From: Candidatus Adlerbacteria bacterium
Lineage (GTDB): Bacteria > Patescibacteriota > Minisyncoccia > Phycocordibacterales > SBAW01
Direction of reading: 5' to 3'
Length of the DNA stretch: 43,654 nt
Assembly: GCA_903819895.1 (NCBI GenBank)
Contig: CAIJFH010000001.1
Coordinates: 1-43,654 of the forward strand
The notes beneath the pieces are model-generated. The model had not been told where the DNA came from. It searched no databases and was given only the letters and a program-made list of their open reading frames with translations. Positions 18,331-27,300 of the stretch are shown here, one piece after another (the first letter of the stretch is position 1; every line of letters begins with the position of its first letter). The position numbers and the translations under genes were made by a program.

Positions 18331-19547
18331 CGTTGCAAGAACGCTTCTTTTGCCGAGAGTTTTGATGCGCGGAGCGCAGGCCATGCGCCTGACGCCAGAC
18401 CGATCATAATCGACAATCCAACCGTCAGGCCTGCAAACCACAGCGGCGTGATAAACAATGTGAACCCTTTGCCGCCCATGTGTGTTGCAAATATGTTGAG
18501 ACCAAAGTTGATGCCCTGCGACGCAGCAAAGCCCAGCACAATACCGCTGAGTCCTCCGAGCGACCCCATGATTGCCGACTCCAGCAAGAACAAGTTGCGC
18601 ACATCGGTGTCGGTTGCGCCAAGCGACTTGAGCACACCCACTTCGTAGGTGCGCTCCATAAAGGAGACGATCATCGTGTTAAACATACCAATCGCCGACA
18701 CAATGAGCGCCGTGATACCAAACACACCGAGCACAATCGTGATGATGTTGGTGATTTGTCGTGCTTGATTCACTAGGTCGATGCGTGCCGACACAATGAG
18801 TCCGCGTGTCGTGAGCGCGTTGCGGATACTCTCGACCGTGTCCACACTGTCTGCTTTGACCAGTGTTGTTTGATAAAAAGGTGGAGGTATTTGCACTACT
18901 TGTGGCGGCAAATCAACCAGCGGCGCTTGGGTATCATCCTCGATAATCCCCACAATTGGCAGTGCGCTTTTGGACGACGTGATGGTTGTTGTCCCATGCA
19001 GGTTGTCTTCGTAATCGACGCTAATATTCACTGGTATATTGAGCGCGCTGGTGCTAGTGGGCAACCCCATCACGGCCAGTGTTTGGCTGGTTACCACAAC
19101 ACCTGGTTGCGTCGTGGTGCTGTATACCGACCCCACAGTCGGGGCGCCTCCCGTCAGACGGAAGTACGCTGGGTCAACCAACTGCATCGCGACCAACGCT
19201 GGGTTGTTGGTCCCCTCCTTGGTCACCTCGCCAGAAAATGCGGCAACGGGCACTACCTCGGCAACATGAGGCACCGTACGCAGGTCAGTAATATCTTTTT
19301 CAGAAAACGTGAGGTTGGACTCGCTCGGGTAGGTCGCCTGCATCGTCACCAACGAGTCCTGGGTGGTCACCAGGTTGCCGATGAGGATATACTGCAAACC
19401 GTAGCCGAGCGACACCAAAAACAAGACCACGCCAAAACCCACCGACATACCAAGGATAGTCAGAATCGCACGGACTGGCTTCACGCGGAAGTTACGCAGC
19501 GAAAGCCGAAACATCTCACGCCACAGCAGCTTGTGTCCATCGGCCAT
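18327..19547 (-). CDS. ABC transporter permease, MacB/FtsX type
   Basis: FRLSLRNFRVKPVRAILTILGMSVGFGVVLFLVSLGYGLQ, periplasmic MacB-PCD-like domain, three C-terminal TMs (GIFGITALIVSAIGMFNTMIVSFMERTYEVGVLKSLGATD). Confidence 0.92.
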   Translation of the reverse strand: MADGHKLLWREMFRLSLRNFRVKPVRAILTILGMSVGFGVVLFLVSLGYGLQYILIGNLVTTQDSLVTMQATYPSESNLTFSEKDITDLRTVPHVAEVVPVAAFSGEVTKEGTNNPALVAMQLVDPAYFRLTGGAPTVGSVYSTTTQPGVVVTSQTLAVMGLPTSTSALNIPVNISVDYEDNLHGTTTITSSKSALPIVGIIEDDTQAPLVDLPPQVVQIPPPFYQTTLVKADSVDTVESIRNALTTRGLIVSARIDLVNQARQITNIITIVLGVFGITALIVSAIGMFNTMIVSFMERTYEVGVLKSLGATDTDVRNLFLLESAIMGSLGGLSGIVLGFAASQGINFGLNIFATHMGGKGFTLFITPLWFAGLTVGLSIMIGLASGAWPALRASKLSAKEAFLQR

Positions 19548-19568
19548 GCATCTAGTTTACCAGATGTT

Positions 19569-20900
19569 TTAGCGCTTGGGCTCGTATTCCCCCACACCAT
19601 CCACAATCACCTCCATACGCTCGGCCATCTGTTGCGCACTATTGAGCGGGAACCCAGCGCCAAACTCCTTGACCGGCATATGCAGGACCTCGAGAAACTG
19701 CTTTGCATCCACAAATCGGTGGATACGGTCAGAAATCAGCGCATCAAGCAGCTCCGCTTTAAATGGTGATATGTGGCCAATGTAGTCCTGTGTAATCCAC
19801 GTGCGCAGTTGTCGGATCTCATCTTGGATCGGCAGCTCGGGGTTTTCGTTAATAAGTGCAATCGTGGCATCCAGATCTTTTTGCTTGTTGATGATATCTT
19901 CGATATACGCGGCGATGCGCTCTGCTTTATTCTTCCACATCCCGGCGCCTCCCTCCTCAAAACTGGTGCCGAGCAGTTCTTGAAAGCGCAGCGTATCAAT
20001 CACCGAGGTAAATCGCTGTGCCAAAATATCTTCAAATCGCTGCATCTCGCCAACATTCTGTCCGCGCATAAAAAAGTTTGACAAGATACGCACCATCATC
20101 GCACGCGCCTCTTTGGTACGCGCCTCTTTGGCGAGCTGCTCCTTCAATTTTTCTTCGTCTGTCTGGCCGCCGGTGGTTTCGATTTTGTTTGCACCAGCGT
20201 TCGGGTCAGGTGTGCGATGCTCAACCGAGACAATCACTCCGTCTTTCATATGGAAAATGGTTCGCGCGTCGCGCAAGCTCCATGCCTCGTGGGTCACCAT
20301 GATAATGGTGCGACCATCTTGCTCGTTGAGCTCTCGTAAAATTTTGAGCGCGTTTTGTGCGTTGACCGAGTCGAGGTTACCCAGCGGCTCGTCGGCGATA
20401 ATGATGGGTGGGTTGTTTGCCAGCGACCGCGCAATACCCACACGTTGCTGCTGCCCTCCCGACAACTCCTGTGGGAACCGCTGTGCATACTGGTCGAGGT
20501 TGAGACGTTTGAGCAGTCGCTGCGCCTCCTCAAGCGCCTTTGCACGATTAATACCCACAAATGCCATCGGGAGTGCCACATTGTCGAGCACCGACAGCGA
20601 CGGCACCAGGTTAAATTGTTGGAAGATAATGCCGATACCCGTCTGGCGGTAAATCGCCAACTCTTGGTTGGTAAAAGCCGTGATGTCACGATCTTTAATC
20701 AGCACCTTGCCGCTCGTGACACGGTCAATACCAGAGGTTGCATACAAAAGCGTCGTCTTGCCACAGCCAGACGGCCCAAAGAAAGCGACATAATCGCCTT
20801 GCTCGATTTCGATGTTTATATCACGCAGCGCATGGTACTCGTTCTCCTTACCCTTGTCGTACCACTGCTCGACGTGCTCCAGCTTGATGATTGCGGTCAT
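19569..20900 (-). CDS. ABC transporter ATP-binding protein (LolD/MacB type) with ~200-aa C-terminal extension
   Basis: Walker A GPSGCGKTTLLY, LSGGQQQRVGIARSLA, IIADEPLGNLDS; extension from about residue 230 without recognised domain. Confidence 0.92.
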   Translation of the reverse strand: MTAIIKLEHVEQWYDKGKENEYHALRDINIEIEQGDYVAFFGPSGCGKTTLLYATSGIDRVTSGKVLIKDRDITAFTNQELAIYRQTGIGIIFQQFNLVPSLSVLDNVALPMAFVGINRAKALEEAQRLLKRLNLDQYAQRFPQELSGGQQQRVGIARSLANNPPIIIADEPLGNLDSVNAQNALKILRELNEQDGRTIIMVTHEAWSLRDARTIFHMKDGVIVSVEHRTPDPNAGANKIETTGGQTDEEKLKEQLAKEARTKEARAMMVRILSNFFMRGQNVGEMQRFEDILAQRFTSVIDTLRFQELLGTSFEEGGAGMWKNKAERIAAYIEDIINKQKDLDATIALINENPELPIQDEIRQLRTWITQDYIGHISPFKAELLDALISDRIHRFVDAKQFLEVLHMPVKEFGAGFPLNSAQQMAERMEVIVDGVGEYEPKR

Positions 20901-21343
20901 AACTGCTCGACGAAGTCGACAATTTCTTTTGGCGTAAGTTCTCCCTTGACGAGGTAATGGTCTGCACCCGCCTCTTTCGCCTTTTGTTTGAACTCCGGCT
21001 CGTCGTACTTAGAGTATACAATAATCCGCACGTGTGCATACTCCTGTCGGGAACGCAGGTCTTTGATAAACTCCAAACTCGGCAGTGGTTCGCGCACCAG
21101 CGCGCCGCCAATCCCTGGTGTCAGGAGAAACAGCCCGAGAAATATCACATTTGGCACTTCCTCTTCCTCTGCCAGATACTCGCGCGCCTGTTCAATCGTG
21201 CGCACAGTCGCCACTTCAATCATATGCTGCGGCCCGCTGTGGATCCAAAACGTATCGCGAAAGAGTATCCGCATCATCTCATCGTCGTCGACCATGAGCA
21301 CCCTTTTTGTGTGCACCTGTGTTTGCGTTGCAGTCACTACCAT
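20897..21343 (-). CDS. Response-regulator receiver-like protein, phosphoacceptor Asp apparently lost
   Basis: KRVLMVDDDEMMRILFRDTF...PNVIFLGLFLL...VRIIVYSKYDEPEFKQKAKEAGADHYLVKGELTPKEIVDFV; ATGA-type overlap with the downstream ATPase gene. Confidence 0.85.
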   Translation of the reverse strand: MVVTATQTQVHTKRVLMVDDDEMMRILFRDTFWIHSGPQHMIEVATVRTIEQAREYLAEEEEVPNVIFLGLFLLTPGIGGALVREPLPSLEFIKDLRSRQEYAHVRIIVYSKYDEPEFKQKAKEAGADHYLVKGELTPKEIVDFVEQL

Positions 21344-21354
21344 AGCACTACCAG

Positions 21355-24300
21355 TTAATGGATAAAGTTAAACGTACTTGAGAAGTTCTTGAAGATGATA
21401 TCAACAATGGACTCGCTCTGCTGCGGGGTGACGATCGTGCGAATCGGCAAGGTCTCTACGTTCCCGGCCTGGTCGGTCGAGGACACTTGGATACGATAGA
21501 TGGTTGCGGGCTTGAGGTTCGGGACCAACACCACGTGGTCCTCTACAAAGCCAGTATCATTCTCTATCTTATTCTTGAGCGCTTGTGTCGCAGAACCGCT
21601 CCCCTCCTCATAGTATACCGCAGAAGTCGCCGGTTTGTTGGTCTTCCAGGAGACAATCGACTGCACAATGTCCGTGCGACCTGGTATCAAACTGCTGTCG
21701 ATATGCAAGCTCGCCACCACCGGCGGGGTCTTGTCGACGCCCGTCGTCACCGGCACCGTCCCAATCATCGTGACCAAGTTACCGTCCACATCATAGCCGT
21801 ACACTTTTACATCATACGTGTGGCCAGAGATCAGGTTTGTTGCCGTAACATCGTGTGCCGTCACCAAGGTGCCGTCTTTAAGGGTCTGCGAGGTTCCGGT
21901 TGAGCGGTCGGTAAAGTCGATGCTCGATGAGGTCTTAGATCCTGTGGTCCAGATAATACGGAATGAGTCGGTTTTGACGTCGAGCACTTGTGGCGTAATC
22001 GGGCCCGACTTGGTCGAGAAGGTGTGGTCCGGACTCTTGCTCACCACCTGCGGGAAGATAAATGCATGCGTACTAAAGTGATACTTCGTACCCGACTTCA
22101 AGTTGGTTAGCGTAATACTGTGCGTTGTGGTCGCGGTCTGCAAATCAGATGCCTCCGAGGCGTATGCGGTGGAGCTTGCCGCAGCCACAAAGGATGCGTC
22201 GTCACCATAGTCGAGCACCGTGTATGCTTTAACATTCGTTGCCCACGACACCACTGCCGAGTCCTCGGTCGTACTGCTGACCACCGGGTCAGTCATAAAG
22301 GGCGGGTTGATCGACGGCAGGGCCGACTGGATAATATCCTCGATCTTGCTCTGTATATCCTGCGCTTTGAGCAGCGACATATTACCCAGATCTTCGCTTG
22401 AGAATTTTGTCGTAAATGTTTTCTCATCACTCTGCGTTGTGTTGCCATACGCGTCAATCACTGTGGCGATAAAATGATACGCAGTCCCCGGCAACAAGTT
22501 GCCCAGTTTAATTGAGGTGTTTGTTGATGCCGAGAGCGCTGAGCTACCCGCGGTGTACAGCGGCGTACTGGTCGCATCAGTACTCGACGCGACGGGCCCG
22601 TAATCGATAATCGTACGCACTGGCGCGCTCACCTTGAGGTTAACTGTCGCATCAAAGGTGTTGATAGGATCAATGGTTATATCATTGATTGTTGGTGGTG
22701 TGGTCTTGGCCGCCGTAGCAGCATTGTTGCTGTACGAGCCCGAGGACGGAGATATCACAATCACCTCGCTTGCTGCCGTCTGTACCATCTGTTCGTCAGA
22801 GACACCGCGCACCCCGGCCGCATCGGTCGCTATGATACGGAAGTAGTACTCGGTACCCGGAGCAAGCCCCGATATGGTCGCCACATGTGCTGTCACCAAT
22901 GTAGAGTCGAGCGTAGTCAGGCCAGTGTAGGAGCCATCGGTGGTTGATGCGATAGTGCCGTACTCAATCTGCGTGTCGGCGGGCTTGTTGGTCTGCCAAT
23001 AGACCACAATGTTGTGCGAGTCGACCAACGGCTCGGTAATGTTAAAGATGTTCGGTGGCGTCAAATCATCGCCCGTTGTCAGCGTGTACTCTCGCCCCGC
23101 GTTGTTGTCTGTCGACGTGTTCCCATCAGCGTCTTTTGACGTCACGTAGAAGTAGTACAAGGTCGACGCGGTGAGGCCGCTCAACGAGACCGAGTGTGTC
23201 GTTGTTGCTTCGGCCGATCCTGCCGTCAGGTAGGACGATGTGTCGGTCGCTGTGGTGCCATAAAAAACGTACGAATCGGACAGTGTATCGGTATTCCAGG
23301 TAATAGTCGCGCCATCATACCCCACCGGAGTGGCCGTCACTCCAGCAATCGCTGGCCCGGTCGCGGTGGTAAATGTATACCCTGCACCATTGTTGTCATC
23401 AGTCCCCGTCTCACCATACGAGTCCGCAGAAGATACTTTGAAGTAGTATGGTGTATTTGGCGTAAGCCCGGTCAGATACATCTGGTGCGTATTGGTGTAC
23501 ACATTAGACGAGGTAGTACTTGCATAAGTGGTATCAGTACCATAGTTAACCACCGAGCTCGAAAGCGCGTTAGCGGTCGTCCACGTGATACGTGCATAAG
23601 TGTTTTGGACTTGGTCAGCCACCACGTTGGTAATAATCGGCACTACTGGGCACGCGCCCGTAGTAAAGGTCTGATCAGCTCCGGTACTGGTGCCAATCGC
23701 ATTGCTTGCCGTCGCTGCAAAGTGGTAGAGCGTCGCGCACTCCAAACCAACAAGATCTTGATGGAACGCGCCAGCCCCAAAGGAGCCCGTTACCGATGAG
23801 GTCATGGTGTACTCGGTTGTTGTCCCGTAGGCAAACCCCTCGGACGTAACGGTTGATCCATTAATCGACAACACCGAGCCGTTGAGCACCGTGGTTGTGC
23901 CCGTAATCGCCGATGCACTAAGGGTGTTCACTGTTGGAGGCGCAGACGCAGTCACAAACGAGGTGACCGAGCCGTACCCTGTCCCGCCTGCATTTTCTGC
24001 ATACGCTTTGACATAGTAGGTTGTTGCTGGTGTCAAACCAGAGACATCTTGTGTGAAAGACGCTGTGCCGACCTGCGCACCAAGTGTCGTAGTTGCCGCA
24101 TTGGACACGAGCGCTGCCGTGGTCCCATACACAAAGCCGGACTGTGTCGCATCATCACCCCCTGTGACGGTAATCTGCCCATCAAACGTAGCGGTTGTTG
24201 CAGTAAACGAGGTAACCGACGAGGTGGTCACTGTTGGTGCGTTTGCACAGATAGCGGTCGTAAACGTCCCATCACCCGAGACAGCAGTGCCAGAACTGTT

Positions 24301-27300
24301 CGTCGCAGCACCCTCAAAATGGTAGGTGGTGCCGCAGGTCAAGCCGGTAATATGCTGGCTAAACGGACCAACTGTGTAGCTCCCGGTCGAAGATGCGGTC
24401 GAGCCATATCCCATATCAACGCCATAGTTAAATCCTTCGACAGTGACCGTATAGCCGCCTGTTGCCGTGACCGTACCATTGAGCGTTGCGGTGGTTTGGG
24501 TCACATTCGAAGCATCAAAGATGCTTACAATCGGCATGGATGCGGTGGTACTAAATGGCACAACAGAGCCATAACTCGTCCCGGCAATATTTCTCGCATA
24601 GGCGCGAACGAAGTAATTTGTCCCAGGGAGTAGTGTTGAGACGGTGGCGGTGAATGTTGCGGTACCAACCTGTACACCAAGTGACGTCGTAGCAACACCG
24701 GTATGGAAGGAGAAATCCGTGCTATAGATAAACCCCGCATCCGAAGCATCATCACCTCCCGTATTTGTTATCTGCCCCGAGAACGTCGCCCCGTCGGTAG
24801 TAGGACTCTGCACAGCATCAGTCGTCACTGTCGGGGCTGATGCGCAAGTTGCCGTGGTAAATGTCTGATCAGGCGATACAGCGGTGCCGTCCTGACTCGT
24901 TGCAAATGCCTGAACATGGTAGGTGGTGCCACAGGTCAGGGCACTCGAGATATCCAAAAAGAACGGGCCCACACTGTATGGGCCATTGGCCGCAGAGAGC
25001 GTAGTACCGTAGCTCGTGGTGAGACCATAATGGAACCCCTCGGCGGTTACTTGGTCGCCACCCGTTGCGGTGACTGCACCATTAAGTGTAGCTGACGTCT
25101 GAGTAACCGCGCTTGGTGCCGATACCACCACTGTTGGCGGCGCTGTCAGGGTGGTAAACGAGGTAATGGTACCAAACCCTGTACCCCCCGAGTTGGTCGC
25201 GTAAGATCTAAAGTAGTAGTTCACTCCTGCAGCAAGCCCCGAGACAGAGCCACTAAACGGCACTGCACCCACCTGCCCACCCTGGGTGGTCGTGGCAATG
25301 GGGCTCACGAGCGTTGGGTCGGTGCCGTAGGCAAAGCCGGACTGAGTGACCGTTGCGCCCCCGGTTGCTGTCACTTGGCCGTTGAGCATCACGCTCGATG
25401 TCGCCACCGCGGTAGCTGCGGAGGTTGTCACCGAAGGGGGGAACGCGCAAGACAAGGTCGAAAATGTCTGATCAGGCGAGTAGCTGGTACCAGACCCGTT
25501 CGTTGCAAACACCTGGAAGTGATACGTCGTGCCACACTGGAGGTTGTTGAGATCCAGAGGGAACGAGCCAGCAGCAAAGTTACCCATAAACGATGTCGTG
25601 AGCCCGTAGTTGCTGTCTGGGCCATAGTTAAAGCCCTCCACAGAGACCGTCGAACCACCTGTCGCACTCACCACACCAGTAATCGTCGCGCTGGTGCGCG
25701 TTATGTTGGTAGTAGACGACGCAGCGACCACTGGCGCCGACGCCGAGGTGGTAAACGCACTCATCGTGCCAAAACTGGTACCGCTAGAGTTGGTTGCGTA
25801 GGAGCGCACATAGTAGGTCGTTGCTGGTGTCAGACCAGTCACCAAACTACTAAATGTCGCCGTCCCTGTCTGCGCCCCCAAGGTCGTGGTGGCTATTGGG
25901 TTTTGCATCGAGAAGTCGGTCCCGTACACAAACCCCGATTGTGATGCATCCTCCCCGCCCGTGGCTGTAATCTGCCCATTGAGCGTCGCGCTGTTAGTGG
26001 TTACCAACGTGGCAAGATTAGTGGCCACGGTTGGGTTTTGAATATTGGCGGTGGTGAAGGTGTAGGTCGCACCTTTGTTGTCGTCGGTGAGCGTATTGCT
26101 GTCGACGAAGGTCGAAGACACTTTGTAGTGGTAGAGCGTATTTTGCGTCAAACCGGTGAGATACACCTCGTGTGTCGTCACATAGGATGAGCTGTGCTGG
26201 GTGAGGCCATAGGACGCCGTGGTGCCATAGTCCACCTGGCTCGTCGCTGGGCTGTTTGTGGTCCACACAATGCGTGCAGACGTGTTGAGTATTTGGTCGG
26301 CCTGGGGGCTCTCGAGCGTCTCGGAGCCATTCCCGCCCCCACCACTCCCCCCGCCACCTGTCACAACCACGGGCTGCTTGCTAATCACGCTACTGTAGTT
26401 GGCCATATCCCCATCGGTGTCGACCGTGCGCTCTTTGTAGTAGTAGATGGTGGTAGTCGAGACCGACGTGTCGAGGAAGTAGTTGACACTTGGGTCGGTA
26501 ATAGTTGCGTACGGCGACCCACCCCATGTACTCCCGTTGGTCGAGCGCCATACTTGGTAGCTACTAAAGGTTGCGCCCGCCGCCGAGACATATGGTGTCC
26601 AGGTAAAGAGCAACTTGGGCGTGGTGCTTGAAACATCGTTGACGTCCACACTCCCAGGCGGCAACGGTGCCACAGCAGTCGAGGTGCCCACGTTGCCGTA
26701 GATATCACGCACCACAAAAGTCACCGCGGTCGCGTCTGGCGATACATTGGCGGCAAGCACGGTGGATGTCCCAAGCGAGAACGACGTGCCGTTGGGGGTT
26801 GTGGTCGCAAAGAACCCCCCACTACCCGGGTTGAGCCCGTCGTAGGAACCATCTGCGTTGTCGGTTATCTTGTAGTCCTGGATAGCAGCCGATGCGCTCG
26901 CCTGTACCGAGACCGTGCTTGAGGATGATCCATCAATATGCAGCGTGGTGATATTTGGTGGCGTCGTGTCAAGGGTAAAGACACTCGAAGTGGCTACTGC
27001 AGTATGATAGATCGCTTCGCCATCGTCTGCGGTCACACGAACCTGAGCGGTGGTGGAATAATTATTGGGAATCTGTGCGGCTGCATTCCAATATGCAGTG
27101 TAGGTAGTGGTAGCATTGCCTACATAGGACTGCGAAAGAGTAGCGGATGCACCTGACCCGTCCACAATGCCACTAACGTTGTGCCACGACGCCTGCGTCG
27201 AGCAACTGCTAAGACAGTATTGGAAGGATGGCGTGAAGGTCGTGTCATCAGTGTCGAAGAGTCGATACTGGATCTTCACCTTCCCCCAATCTGGGTCGCT

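Noticed and set aside
23645-26036. Tandem repeats considered as CRISPR or satellite DNA
   Set aside because: ~300-bp diverged units in one open reading frame with protein-level conservation; no short identical direct repeats with unique spacers.
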